This document shows positions 17,163-28,965 of a stretch of DNA of 64,000 bases, piece by piece. The notes beneath the pieces are model-generated. The model made no database searches and was not told the origin of the DNA. It was given only the letters and a program-made list of their open reading frames with translations. The DNA is from Paraplanobispora siamensis (GTDB taxonomy: Bacteria > Actinomycetota > Actinomycetes > Streptosporangiales > Streptosporangiaceae), in the NCBI RefSeq assembly GCF_016863175.1, contig NZ_BOOJ01000032.1, positions 186,001 to 250,000 on the forward strand, read 5' to 3'. A program made the position numbers and the translations under genes. Position 1 is the first letter of the stretch, and each line of letters begins with the position of its first letter.

Positions 17163-17201
17163 TCCCTCGAACGACCCGATCGTCGGCGAAGGGAAACGGC
17201 T

Positions 17202-18086
17202 GTGAGTGAATCCGATGTGATCCTGGTGACCGGGGCCACCGGCAAGGTGGGCGGGCAGGTGGTGTCCCTCCTGCTGGAGGCGGGGGCGCCGGTGCGGGCG
17301 CTGGTCCGGGATCCGGCCTCGGCGGTCCTGCCGTACGGCGTGGAGGTCGCCGCCGGTGACCTGGCCGACCCGGCGAGCCTGGACGCCGCGCTGAAGGGGG
17401 CCGGGTCGGTCTTCCTGCTCTGGCCGACCCTGGCGGCCGACCACGCCGCCCCCGCCACCATCGGTGTGATCGCCGGATCGGCGCGCCGCATCGTCTACCT
17501 GTCCGCCAACGGGGTCCCGGAGGAGGCTCCGGACGATCCGCCGCGGGAGCTCGGAGGGATCATCGGCTCCCACGCGCTCATCGAGCGGCTGATCGCGCGT
17601 TCCGGTGCGGAGTGGACGTTCCTGCGGCCCACCGGGTTCGCCGCCAACACCCTGGGCTGGGCCGACCAGATCCGGGAGGACGGTGTCGTGCGGGCGCCCT
17701 TCGGGCGGGCGGCGAGGTCGCTGATCCACGAACGGGACATCGCGGCGGTGGCCGCCCGGGTGCTGACCGAGGAGGGGCACTCCGGAGCCCGGTACGTGCT
17801 TACCGGCCCGCGGGCGGTGAGCCAGATCGAGCAGGCGCACGCCATCGGGGAGGCGATCGGCCGGGAGGTGAGGTTCGAGGAGGTCCCGGCCGAGACCGCC
17901 CGCGAGCAGATGCTGGCCGCCTGGGGCGACGCCCCGACCGTGGACGGCATGCTGCGGGCCTGGGCGAAGATGGCCGAGGAGCCCGAGCCGGTCACCGCAA
18001 CGGTGGAGGAGATCACCGGTACGCCCGCGCGGACGTTCCGGGAGTGGGCGGCCGACCACGCCGCCGACTTCGGCCCCCGGGCCTGA
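17202..18086 (+). CDS. NmrA-like NAD(P)-binding reductase / atypical SDR
   Basis: A 294-residue Rossmann protein. The nucleotide loop is [20 protein letters not shown] near the N-terminus, followed by ALVRDP (a likely NADP-phosphate contact), [15 protein letters not shown] and YLSANG. It resembles NmrA/azoreductase-type quinone or azo reductases and lacks the classical Tyr-x3-Lys site. The GTG start has GAAGGGAA upstream. It stands alone, downstream of the SoxR-like box. Known SoxR regulons of Streptomyces include NAD-dependent epimerase/dehydratase-like oxidoreductases (established knowledge), which agrees with a role in handling redox-active quinones or pigments. The actual substrate is not evident. 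Confidence 0.85.
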   Translation: MSESDVILVTGATGKVGGQVVSLLLEAGAPVRALVRDPASAVLPYGVEVAAGDLADPASLDAALKGAGSVFLLWPTLAADHAAPATIGVIAGSARRIVYLSANGVPEEAPDDPPRELGGIIGSHALIERLIARSGAEWTFLRPTGFAANTLGWADQIREDGVVRAPFGRAARSLIHERDIAAVAARVLTEEGHSGARYVLTGPRAVSQIEQAHAIGEAIGREVRFEEVPAETAREQMLAAWGDAPTVDGMLRAWAKMAEEPEPVTATVEEITGTPARTFREWAADHAADFGPRA

Positions 18087-18220
18087 GGACTTTCCCCTGT
18101 CCCCGAGGGGACGGCGGGGCTACCCCCGCTGTCCCGGAGGGGTGGCGAGGCTTTCCCGGCCGGCCGATCTGGGTCACGGGCGTTCCCGCGGCCACCCCCT
18201 CTTGCTAACCTTGCGAACCA

Positions 18221-18302
18221 GGCCGAGAGGCGCTGCAACGGGCCCCGCCCGCCACGCTCGGCCTGCATCCACGGCATCAAGGGCGCCTCCGATGATCGGA
18301 GG
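18221..18302 (+). ncRNA. S-adenosylhomocysteine (SAH) riboswitch of metH
   Basis: The leader fits the SAH riboswitch (Rfam RF01057 type). P1 pairs GGCCGAG (18221-18227) with CTCGGCC (18257-18263); the conserved GAGGCGCTGCAACG lies at 18227-18240; P2 pairs 18239-18243 with 18247-18251. The pseudoknot pairs GAGGCGC (18227-18233) with GCGCCTC (18283-18289), seven perfect pairs. Without ligand, CCTCCGA (18286-18292) can instead pair with TCGGAGG (18296-18302), hiding the Shine-Dalgarno. SAH binding should therefore free the ribosome site (ON switch). A -10-like TAACCT lies at 18206-18211. Confidence 0.88.
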
Positions 18303-18309
18303 TGACGAG

Positions 18310-21957
<3,648 letters not shown>

Positions 21958-21961
21958 GGCG

Positions 21962-22795
21962 TCAGCGGGAGTCCCCGGCGATGGCTTGAGGGCCGGGGGA
22001 GCGGCGGGCGGGGTTCTCGACGAGGACGGTCCGCCCGCCGGGCTCGCGCTCCAGGAGGGCGAGCGCGGCGGGCCCGGAGCGGATGTGGCCCAGGCACACG
22101 ACCCGGGCCGGGCCGATGGAGGCCCGGTTCGGCCGGTGCATGTGACCGCAGAAGTACCAGTCCGGCCGGACGCGCTCACACAGGTCGCGCAGTTCGGGAC
22201 GGCCTACGTGCTCGCCCAGGTCGCGGCCCGCTATGCCCGAGGGCCAGTCGTGGGTCAGCAGGACGTCGACCGGTCCCTGCCGGCGGGCGGCCGCGGCCAC
22301 CTGCTCCAGCTCCTCGCGGGTGTAGTAGTTGCGCTCCTTGAGCGTCTCCCTGGGAGCCCCGGGGACGTCGGTGACGCGCGGCGCGTAGATGCCCGACAGG
22401 AACGCCACCCGCAGCCCGGCGACCTCGGCGGCCCCGGCCCGGCCGAGGAAGTAGGCCTCGCCGCCGCTCCACCAGCCGGGGCCCTCCGCGTCCAGCGCCG
22501 GCCAGGGCTCGTGGTTGCCGCCGATGAAGTACAGCGGCGCCCCCAGGTCGAGCTGCCGCTGCGCCACCTTGGGGAAGTCGCCGAGCGTGCGGTACTTCGC
22601 CGGGCCGTGCACCCCGGCCGCGTCGATCTCGTCACGGTTGGGCTCGACGTCGCCGACCGCGAGGATGGCGTCCAGGGGCCCGCGGGCCCGCTGTACGGCC
22701 GCCGACCATCCGGCCAGCCGTTCGAACTGGCCGTGCACGTCGCCGACCACCAGCACCCGCGTGGGCCGGGCCTGCGCCCCGTCGCCGCCCGTCAT
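21962..22795 (-). CDS. Calcineurin-like metallophosphoesterase
   Basis: A 277-residue phosphoesterase with the di-metal motifs in order: VVGDVHGQFERL (D-x-H), AVGDVEPN (GDxxD-like), FIGGNHEPW (GNHE), VLLTHDWPSGI and GHMHRPN. It is cytoplasmic with no signal peptide. Substrate class is open: nucleotides, phosphoproteins or phosphodiesters; the family resembles the Mre11/CwfJ-like small phosphoesterases. The ATG at 22795 has AAGGAGGGGG upstream. The amidase gene lies upstream on the same strand with a 121-bp gap containing a 28-bp tandem repeat, so cotranscription is possible. Confidence 0.86.
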   Translation of the reverse strand: MTGGDGAQARPTRVLVVGDVHGQFERLAGWSAAVQRARGPLDAILAVGDVEPNRDEIDAAGVHGPAKYRTLGDFPKVAQRQLDLGAPLYFIGGNHEPWPALDAEGPGWWSGGEAYFLGRAGAAEVAGLRVAFLSGIYAPRVTDVPGAPRETLKERNYYTREELEQVAAAARRQGPVDVLLTHDWPSGIAGRDLGEHVGRPELRDLCERVRPDWYFCGHMHRPNRASIGPARVVCLGHIRSGPAALALLEREPGGRTVLVENPARRSPGPQAIAGDSR

Positions 22796-22875
22796 GATCC
22801 GCCCCCTCCTTCGACGACCACCCGACGCTATGCGGACCGCCTGCCCCCGCACCACCGGTTTAGGCGGCGCCTCGC

Positions 22876-22939
22876 GGAGACGGTGATTCGGGCCGTGCCC
22901 CCCGGAGACGGCGGGTTCAGGCCGTGCCCTCGGAGACGG
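22876..22939. repeat. 28-bp imperfect tandem repeat over the amidase stop codon
   Basis: Units begin GGAGACGG at 22876, 22904 and 22932, with a shared RTTCRGGCCGTGCCC body. The amidase C-terminus and its stop (22917-22919) lie within the second unit, so copy-number change could alter the protein tail. Confidence 0.75.
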
Positions 22940-24176
22940 ACGCCGGGTCGCCCCGGCCGACCCGCCCGTGCTCGATCCGCAGGGCGGCGGCCAGGGCGAC
23001 GTGGTCCTCCCAGGGGCGGGCGACGACCTGCACCGATCCCGGCAGGCCGGCCACCGTCCCCGAGGGCACGACGACGACCGGGGCGCCGGTCAGGCTCCAC
23101 GGGAGCGTCCAGGCGTAGTCGGCCTCGGCCGACTCCCGCCAGGGCGGCGCGGGCTCGGTGACGGCGGGGGTGAGGAGCACGTCCAGGTGGGCCGTGGCCA
23201 GGAGCATGCGCCGGCGGAAGCGGTCCCAGTCCCACAGCAGCCGCACGTTCTCCGCGCCCGGCAGCTCGGCGCGGCCCCAGTGGCGGCGGGTCAGCTCCAG
23301 GGCCTCGCGCCGTATGTCCGGCACCGGTTCACCCGCGACGATGGCGCCCGCCGCGGCGAGCGTCTCCACCGCCAGCGCCATGGGCTCGTCGTCCTCCGCG
23401 CCCGCCGTCACGCCGACGCGCAACCCCCTCATCCCGACCGCGCCGGGATCGCGCAGGGGCACCGGCGGCACCCCCGCGTCCATGCCGTCGGGACCGGCGA
23501 TCACGCGGAGCGCGACGGCGAGGTCGCCCACGTTCGAGGCCAGCGGGCCGATGACGGTCCTGCCGTCCTCCAGCGCGCCGCAGCGCGGGAAGTGGCCGGT
23601 GAGCGGGACGCGGCCGAACGTGGGCTTCAGCGCGGCCACCCCGCACCACGCGGCGGGCAGGCGCAGGCTGCCGCCGGAGTCGCTGCCCAGCCCCAGCGGC
23701 ACCGTCCCCGCCGCCACCAGCGCCGCGGTGCCCGAGGAGGAGCCGCCGGGCGCGCGCGAGGGGTCGCGCGGGTTCCTGGTCACGCCGTGCAGGGCGTTGT
23801 CGGCCATGGCGCTGCTGACGGCGACCACGATCGCGCCCGCGGCCCGCAGCCGCGCCACCGCGGGGGCGTCCGTGCCCGGCCGCCGGCCCGGGTCGCCCCG
23901 CAGGCTCCCGGTGCTGCCCGATACAGGCCAGCCGGCCACGTCGATCCAGTCCTTGACGGTGAGGGGCACCCCCTCCAGGACCCGGGCGTTCCCGGTGCGC
24001 ACCCGCAGGTCGGCCCGCGCCGCCTCGGCCAGGCTGCGCTCGTGATCGGTCGCGGCCACCGCGCCGATCCGCTCGGAGACCTCGCCGAGCTCGTCCAGTA
24101 CGGCGCGCACGGTCTCGGTGACCGTCCTGCGGCCCGCCCGGTAGTCCCGGACGAGGTCGAGCGCGGCCGGCCTCAC
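22917..24176 (-). CDS. Amidase-signature-family hydrolase
   Basis: A 419-residue amidase-signature enzyme. The Ser-cisSer-Lys triad is complete: Lys75 in PLTVKDW, the cis-Ser of APGGSSSGTA (146/147) and the nucleophile Ser170 in GSDSGGSLRLPA. It hydrolyses a small amide. It is shorter than GatA (about 480) and there is no gatB or gatC nearby, so a role in tRNA amidation is unlikely. The GTG start is used because no upstream alternative has a ribosome site. The C-terminal residues SVSEGTA are encoded by a tandem-repeat unit. Confidence 0.88.
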   Translation of the reverse strand: MRPAALDLVRDYRAGRRTVTETVRAVLDELGEVSERIGAVAATDHERSLAEAARADLRVRTGNARVLEGVPLTVKDWIDVAGWPVSGSTGSLRGDPGRRPGTDAPAVARLRAAGAIVVAVSSAMADNALHGVTRNPRDPSRAPGGSSSGTAALVAAGTVPLGLGSDSGGSLRLPAAWCGVAALKPTFGRVPLTGHFPRCGALEDGRTVIGPLASNVGDLAVALRVIAGPDGMDAGVPPVPLRDPGAVGMRGLRVGVTAGAEDDEPMALAVETLAAAGAIVAGEPVPDIRREALELTRRHWGRAELPGAENVRLLWDWDRFRRRMLLATAHLDVLLTPAVTEPAPPWRESAEADYAWTLPWSLTGAPVVVVPSGTVAGLPGSVQVVARPWEDHVALAAALRIEHGRVGRGDPASVSEGTA

Positions 24177-24445
24177 CGCCTCACCGCCGATCCCGGGGCC
24201 CCGCGTGGCGGGCGCGCACGGCGGGCATGCGGGGGGCGCACATGACGGGCATAGTCCGCAGTATCGGCGATGAACCCCGTTCCGGACAGCGGTCCGGGCC
24301 TGCTCGGGGCCGTTCGGAGCCGGTCAGAAAATCCGTTCGGAAAAAAGTCCGCGGCCCTGTCGATACCGTCGTATCCCGTTCGTCGTCATCATGTACGGCG
24401 ACCCCGCCGTGCGAGGGACACCGCGGCAGACGAAGGAGCCGGACC

Positions 24446-24790
24446 GTGAAGTACATGCTGCTGATCTACAGCCCCGACACGACCGAGGAGATCGAGGAGG
24501 CCTCCTTCGAGGACTGGGTGGCCTACGACAAGACCGTCAGGGAGTCGGGAGTCTGGGTCTCCGGGGAGTCGCTGGCCGATCTGACCACCGCCACGAGGGT
24601 CCGGGTCGACGAGGCCGGTGAGCGGACCATCACGGACGGGCCGTTCGCCGAGACCCGCGAGCTCCTGGGCGGCTACTACGTCATCGACGTGCCGGACCTC
24701 GACGTCGCGCTCGACTGGGCCGCCCGCTGCCCCGGCGCCCGGTACGGCGGGACGGTCGTGGTGCGGCCGGTCGCCGAGTTCGACTTCTGA
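24446..24790 (+). CDS. YCII-related (DGPF-domain) protein
   Basis: A 114-residue YCII/DGPF protein: MKYMLLIYSPDTT, then TITDGPFAETRELLGGYYVIDV with the diagnostic DGPF, and the final strand. These small proteins form an alpha/beta dimer; some are enzymes with a His-Asp pair, most are unassigned. In actinobacteria they are usually encoded next to an ECF41-like sigma factor, which is missing here. The GTG start follows GAAGGAG. A hairpin directly after the stop suggests a single-gene transcript. Confidence 0.88.
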   Translation: MKYMLLIYSPDTTEEIEEASFEDWVAYDKTVRESGVWVSGESLADLTTATRVRVDEAGERTITDGPFAETRELLGGYYVIDVPDLDVALDWAARCPGARYGGTVVVRPVAEFDF

Positions 24791-24797
24791 CGGCTTC

Positions 24798-24819
24798 CGG
24801 CGTCCGGCTTCCGACGCCG
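24798..24819 (+). terminator. Stem-loop after the YCII gene
   Basis: CGGCGTC (24798-24804) and GACGCCG (24813-24819) form a 7-bp stem with an 8-base loop, seven bases past the stop. It separates the YCII gene from the convergent methyltransferase gene. Confidence 0.5.
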
Positions 24820-24865
24820 AGAGCCGGACGGCGCCCGCGGGCCGGGTCCCGACCGTGAGGCCGGG

Positions 24866-25723
24866 TCACGCCCGCGGGCCGGTTCCGGCGGTGCCGGTAC
24901 GGGTCGTGGCGACCGCCACCGTGGCGTAGCGCATCGTGAAGGCGCCGCCCATCGCGTCGACCGCGGCGCCGACGCTCTCCAGCACCTCCGCCAGCGCGTC
25001 CGGCGGGAGCCGGGTGAGGGCGCCGGAGGTGGGCATCTGGTCCAGCCACTCCTCCCGCGTGTAGGACCGCTCCCAGTCGAACCGCCACTGCTCCGGCTCG
25101 CCGAACGCGCCCGCCTCGCGGATCCCGTCGACGACCTTGGCGAGCAGCCCCTGATACGTGTCCGGGGCCGACATCGCCGCCCGGAAGTCGAACGGCGAGT
25201 CGGGCACCGCCCGCCGGTAGGCCTCGGCGAAGGCCTCCGCCACGTCGGGCGGGAGCTGGAACACGTGCCAGAACGCCGCCAGCAGGCCGCCGGGCCGCAG
25301 CACCCGCGCCGCCTTGGCCGCGCCCGCGACCGGGTCGACCCAGTGCCAGGCCTGTCCGGCGACGACCGCGTCGAAGGTCCGGCCGGCGGGATCCCAGGCC
25401 TCGAACGTGGCCACCTCGACCTCGACCCCGGTGCGCCGGGCGAACTCGGCCATCCGCTCGTCGGGCTCGACGCCCAGCACCGTGCAGCCGGCCGCCTGGA
25501 GCTGCCGGGCCTCGATCCCGGTCCCGGCGCCGACGTCGAGGATCTCCGGGCCCGGGCTGGCGGAGACGACCGCCTCCACCAGGGCTTCGGGATAGGCGGG
25601 CCGGGTCCGGTCGTAGCGTCCGGCGTCCGCACCGAACGACTCGGCGATCTCCCGGGCGCGGTGCGGCTCCCGCCCGGGAGAATGCTCAGGAGGAGGGACG
25701 TGCCCCCGCGATATAGTGGGCAT
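24866..25723 (-). CDS. Class I SAM-dependent methyltransferase
   Basis: A 285-residue methyltransferase. Motif I is EILDVGAGTGIEARQLQAAG, the acidic end of strand 2 is GVEPDERM, motif II region FDAVVAGQAWHWVDP resembles the UbiE/SmtA-like group, and motif III is AARVLRPGGLLAAFW. It is usually a small-molecule methylase. The ATG at 25723 lies six bases after a -10-like TAAAGT and inside an 18-bp palindrome, so the mRNA is probably leaderless and under direct control of the divergent TetR protein. No ribosome site exists upstream, and no better internal start was found. Confidence 0.87.
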   Translation of the reverse strand: MPTISRGHVPPPEHSPGREPHRAREIAESFGADAGRYDRTRPAYPEALVEAVVSASPGPEILDVGAGTGIEARQLQAAGCTVLGVEPDERMAEFARRTGVEVEVATFEAWDPAGRTFDAVVAGQAWHWVDPVAGAAKAARVLRPGGLLAAFWHVFQLPPDVAEAFAEAYRRAVPDSPFDFRAAMSAPDTYQGLLAKVVDGIREAGAFGEPEQWRFDWERSYTREEWLDQMPTSGALTRLPPDALAEVLESVGAAVDAMGGAFTMRYATVAVATTRTGTAGTGPRA

Positions 25724-25774
25724 GCGCCCACTTTAGTGGGCACATGCCCACTAGGCAATGGGCAAGTGCCCACT
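25715..25774. promoter_or_regulatory. Three tandem 18-bp palindromic operators between methyltransferase and tetR genes
   Basis: AGTGGGC-N4-GCCCACT occurs at 25715-25732 and 25735-25752, and a copy with one changed half-site base at 25757-25774. The spacing between centres is 20 and 22 bp, two helical turns, so repressor dimers would bind the same face. On the minus strand TTGCCT (25753-25758), 17 bp and TAAAGT (25730-25735) form the methyltransferase promoter: operator 2 fills its spacer, operator 1 covers its start, operator 3 lies behind its -35. Confidence 0.85.
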
Positions 25775-25816
25775 CATTGACGGGCGGGCCGGGACGAGGA
25801 AGGCGAGGGGTCTGCG

Positions 25817-26410
25817 GTGCCGACAGGTGTGGCCCTGCGTGACGTACGCGAGCAGCTGTTCGGCGCCGCCGAGCGCGTCCTGCTCAGGGACGGGCCGAGC
25901 GCCCTGACCAGCCGGGCGGTCACCGACGAGGCGGGCTGCGCCAAGGGCGTCCTGCACCGGCACTTCGCCGATTTCGACGCCTTCCTCGCCGAGTTCGTAC
26001 TCGACCGCGTCGACCGGATGGACTCCGAGGCCGCGGCCCTGCGCGAGGCCGCCGGGACCGGCACCGTCGCCGGCAACCTCGCCGCCGCGCTGACGGCGCT
26101 GTTCGAGTCGGTGGCCGTGGCGATCGTCGCCCTGGTCACCTTCCGCGACGAGTTGCGCGCCCGGCTGCGCGAGACCTGGCCGGCCGGGGTCCCGGTCCTG
26201 ACGGAGGCCGTGGACATGATCGCCTCCTACCTGGCCGCCGAGCGCGACCTGGGCCGCATCGCGCGGGACGCCCCGGTCGACATGCTCGCCCCCACCCTGA
26301 TCGGGACCGCCCACCTGCTGTTCGCCGACCGCAAGGGCGCCCGCCCGGAGCCCGGCGCCGTCGACAGGATGGTGGACACGATCATCGGCGGCGTCGTACG
26401 GGAGGCGTGA
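25817..26410 (+). CDS. TetR-family repressor
   Basis: A 197-residue TetR protein. The HTH is ALTSRAVTDEAGCAKGVLHRHFADFDAFLAEF (about 28-60), followed by an all-helical ligand domain. It is divergent from the methyltransferase gene, and the 93-bp gap holds three palindromes, the likely binding sites. It therefore probably represses both the methylase and itself; the signal is not evident. The GTG at 25817 is the annotated start; a second GTG four codons later is possible. Its stop lies about 140 bp before the P450 gene. Confidence 0.9.
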   Translation: MPTGVALRDVREQLFGAAERVLLRDGPSALTSRAVTDEAGCAKGVLHRHFADFDAFLAEFVLDRVDRMDSEAAALREAAGTGTVAGNLAAALTALFESVAVAIVALVTFRDELRARLRETWPAGVPVLTEAVDMIASYLAAERDLGRIARDAPVDMLAPTLIGTAHLLFADRKGARPEPGAVDRMVDTIIGGVVREA

Positions 26411-26551
26411 GAGCGCCCCCTGCGGCACCGGGGCTCCGGGTGCGGGTCATTGCTGCCGAAAAGCCGGGCGCGAACGGGTGGAAGTTCACCATCGGCGGCC
26501 CGTCGGGCGCGGGGGTACGGTCGAGGTCGGCCCGAGACGGGTGGAGGCGTC

Positions 26552-27763
26552 GTGACGATCGTGACCGAGCTGGACCTGCCGGAGTTCGACTACTCGGCGC
26601 CCGATCTGACGGGAGAGGTCTACCACCGGCGGCTGGCCGAGGCGGCCGGGCGGGGCTGGCTGGCACAGGGGCCGCTGTCGTACGTGGTCCTCGACCGGGA
26701 GTCGGGGGAGTTCTTCCTGCGCTCGCGGGCCGCGGCGTTCCCCGGCCGGCAGATCGCCGAGCTGTTCGGCGCCGTCACCGGCCGGCTGTGGGAGCAGATC
26801 GACGCCAACATCCTCAACCAGGGCGGCGAGCGGCACCGGAGGCTGCGCGCCCTGGTGGGTCCGGCGTTCACCCCGCGCGCCGCGGACCGCTGGCGCCCGG
26901 CCATGCGGGGGTTCCTCGAGGAGCTGTGGGACGCGAAGGCGACCTCGTGCGAGTTCGTCGCGTCGGTGGCGCGGCCGTACCCGGCCCTGACCGTCGCGGC
27001 GGTGCTCGGCGCGCCGCCGCAGGACGCGCCGAGGCTACACGAGTGGTCCAACTGGGTGCAGCGCCAGTTCGACGTCCGGGCGCTGGCCACCGAGCTGCCG
27101 CGCATCGAGCGCGCCGTCGCCGAGGTCTACGACTACGTCGAGGCGCTGCTGGCCGAGCGCCGCGCCGCTCCCGGTCACGACCTGGTCAGCGCCCTGCTGG
27201 CCACCGAGGAGCAGGGCGACCGGCTCTCCCACGCCGAGTGCGTCAACCTGGTGCTGAACGTGCTGGCCGGCGGGGTGGACACCACGCAGGCGCAGCTGTC
27301 GCACGCCCTGCGGCTGTTCGCCGGGCACCCCGGCCAGTGGGCGCTGCTGGCCGACGACCCCGGCCTGGCCGCGCGGGCGGTGCAGGAGGTGCTGCGCTAC
27401 GAGCCGATCACCCCGTTCACCGCGCGGATCTGCGTCGAGGACGTCGAGCACCGCGGCGTCGTCTTCCCGGCCGGGACGATCGTGGCCATCTGCGCCGAGC
27501 GCGGCAACCGGGAGATCGAGGCGGGGGAGGAGTTCGACGTCACCGCCGAGCGGGACCCCCGGATCCTCACCTTCGGCGCCGGCGCCCACTACTGCCTGGG
27601 CGCGAACCTGGCGCGGGCGGAGCTGGAGGAGGCGCTGGCGTTCCTGGCGCCGCGCATGCCGGAACTGGCCCTGGACGGCGAGGTCGGGTTCGGCGGGGTC
27701 GAGGGAATCTACGGGCTGCAGTCCCTGCCGCTGCGCTGGTCGGAGCCGTACGACCGGCCCTGA
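26552..27763 (+). CDS. Cytochrome P450
   Basis: A soluble 403-residue bacterial P450. It shows the I-helix AGGVDTTQAQL (with the acid-Thr pair), the K-helix EVLR ExxR motif, the ICAERGNR region before the haem, and the haem loop FGAGAHYCLGANLAR with Cys348 as thiolate ligand. A GTG start at 26552 is preceded by GGAGG; the longer in-frame ATG adds 34 low-complexity residues and was rejected. No ferredoxin gene is adjacent, so electron partners must come from elsewhere. Substrate is unknown. Cotranscription with the upstream TetR gene is possible but uncertain. Confidence 0.93.
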   Translation: MTIVTELDLPEFDYSAPDLTGEVYHRRLAEAAGRGWLAQGPLSYVVLDRESGEFFLRSRAAAFPGRQIAELFGAVTGRLWEQIDANILNQGGERHRRLRALVGPAFTPRAADRWRPAMRGFLEELWDAKATSCEFVASVARPYPALTVAAVLGAPPQDAPRLHEWSNWVQRQFDVRALATELPRIERAVAEVYDYVEALLAERRAAPGHDLVSALLATEEQGDRLSHAECVNLVLNVLAGGVDTTQAQLSHALRLFAGHPGQWALLADDPGLAARAVQEVLRYEPITPFTARICVEDVEHRGVVFPAGTIVAICAERGNREIEAGEEFDVTAERDPRILTFGAGAHYCLGANLARAELEEALAFLAPRMPELALDGEVGFGGVEGIYGLQSLPLRWSEPYDRP

Positions 27764-27776
27764 AAACAATTCCATG

Positions 27777-27799
27777 CCGGCCGTTGACTTCCCGGCCGG
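27777..27799 (+). terminator. Stem-loop after the P450 gene
   Basis: CCGGCCG and CGGCCGG pair across a 9-base loop, starting 13 bases past the stop. The flanks ATTCCAT and ATGGAAAT could lengthen the stem. It opens a low-GC intergenic stretch. Confidence 0.55.
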
Positions 27800-28044
27800 G
27801 ATTATGGAAATTCAATTCAAGTGATTTGTCGGCAGAGATGGACGCATTTCCCCGCCCGCCCACCCATAGGCCTGTGGGCTGCCGTTATGGTCGCTCTAAA
27901 CGAGACTTAAGCCGCTCATAAGCTTTGTGTGCCTTCCTCCGTGCTATAAAAACATCACCTTTGTTCCGCACGGAGGAGTCGCCGATTATTTCTCCGCGAG
28001 AAATCCCTGCTCGTTTTCCGATATCCCCTAGCAAGGAAAAGCAC
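27800..28044 (+). promoter_or_regulatory. AT-rich leader of the LPMO gene
   Basis: This stretch is clearly poorer in G+C than its surroundings and contains no credible gene. It should hold the LPMO promoter: a TATAAA lies at 27945-27950, though no good -35 sits at normal spacing. AAGGAAA precedes the ATG at 28045. Chitin-responsive operators could be here, but I cannot point to one with confidence. Confidence 0.4.
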
Positions 28045-28809
28045 ATGCGCAAATCAGTCATGGTCGCCGCGATGGCGTCGCTCACCTTCGGTGCCACGGT
28101 TCTCACGGCCCCGCCGGCGATGGCCCACGGGTACGTCTCGTCGCCGCCGAGCCGGCAGGCCATGTGCGCCCAGGGAAAGGTCGCCAACTGCGGCGCCATC
28201 GTCTACGAGCCGCAGAGCGTCGAGGGCCCCAAGGGACAGCGCAACTGCCACGGCGGCGTGGCCCGCTTCTCCGTGCTGAGTGACGAGAGCAAGGCCTGGC
28301 CGGCCACCTCCGTCGGCAACAGCGTCACCTTCAACTGGGTGCTGACCGCCCGGCACGCGACCAGCACCTGGGAGTACTACATCGGCAACACCCGGATCGC
28401 GACCTTCAACGACAACGGCAAGCAGCCCGGCGCGACGGTGTCGCACGTGGTGAACCTGTCGGGTTACAGCGGCCGTCAGAAGGTCCTGGCGATCTGGAAC
28501 ATCGCCGACACCGTCAACGCCTTCTACTCGTGCGTCGACCTGCAGATCGGCGGTGGCGGCGGCGGGAACACCCCTGCGCCCACGCCGACCAAGACCCCCG
28601 CCCCCACGCCGACCAAGACCCCCGCGCCGACGCCCACGAAGACCCCGGTCCCCACCGCCCCCGCCGGGACGTGGGCCGTGGGAGGCAAGTACGCGGTGGG
28701 CAGCACGGTCACCTACGCCGGGGTGAAGTACCGCTGCATCCAGGCGCACACCGCCTACCCGGGCTGGGAGCCGCCGAAGGTTCCGGCGCTCTGGCAGAAG
28801 CTGGGCTGA
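28045..28809 (+). CDS. Secreted AA10 lytic polysaccharide monooxygenase with chitin-binding module
   Basis: A 254-residue secreted copper enzyme that cleaves chitin (or cellulose) oxidatively. The signal peptide ends PPAMA so that His28 becomes the N-terminal copper ligand; the second ligand is His104 in LTARHATSTWEYY, completing the histidine brace. The AA10 domain spans about 28-170. A Pro/Thr linker made of repeated PTPTKTPA units (about 180-205) joins a C-terminal CBM5/12 chitin-binding module with the aromatic YPGWEPPKVPALWQKLG. The binding module favours chitin as substrate. It is monocistronic: a strong stem-loop follows the stop. Confidence 0.95.
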   Translation: MRKSVMVAAMASLTFGATVLTAPPAMAHGYVSSPPSRQAMCAQGKVANCGAIVYEPQSVEGPKGQRNCHGGVARFSVLSDESKAWPATSVGNSVTFNWVLTARHATSTWEYYIGNTRIATFNDNGKQPGATVSHVVNLSGYSGRQKVLAIWNIADTVNAFYSCVDLQIGGGGGGNTPAPTPTKTPAPTPTKTPAPTPTKTPVPTAPAGTWAVGGKYAVGSTVTYAGVKYRCIQAHTAYPGWEPPKVPALWQKLG

Positions 28810-28813
28810 CCCG

Positions 28814-28851
28814 CCGGCGGGCGCCGTGCCGTACGGTACGGCGCCCGCCGG
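28814..28851 (+). terminator. Stem-loop terminator of the LPMO gene
   Basis: A perfect 14-bp GC-rich stem (28814-28827 with 28838-28851) with a 10-base loop starts five bases after the stop. Confidence 0.8.
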
Positions 28852-28898
28852 GAGCCGTACGCGCCGCCAGAGAGAAGCGAACCGGGAAAAGCAACACC

Positions 28899-28943
28899 CA
28901 GAGAAGCGCCACCCAGAGAAGCGCCACCCAGAGAAGCGCCACC
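28899..28943 (+). repeat. 15-bp tandem repeat upstream of the DUF305 gene
   Basis: Three perfect copies of CAGAGAAGCGCCACC are flanked by diverged copies on both sides (from about 28869 to 28960). The block fills the space where the 5' leader of the lipoprotein gene should be and ends a few bases from its ATG. Confidence 0.93.
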
Positions 28944-28965
28944 GAGAAAAGCGACACAGACACAG

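Noticed and set aside
18181-18302. Cobalamin riboswitch before metH
   Set aside because: The B12-box and its long multi-helix core are missing, whereas every pairing of the SAH aptamer is present.
27800-28044. Upstream extension of the LPMO protein
   Set aside because: An in-frame start at 27925 exists, but it would hide the signal peptide behind 40 residues and prevent the N-terminal His needed for copper binding.
28899-28943. CRISPR array
   Set aside because: Repeats are directly abutting 15-bp units without spacers, and no cas genes are present.
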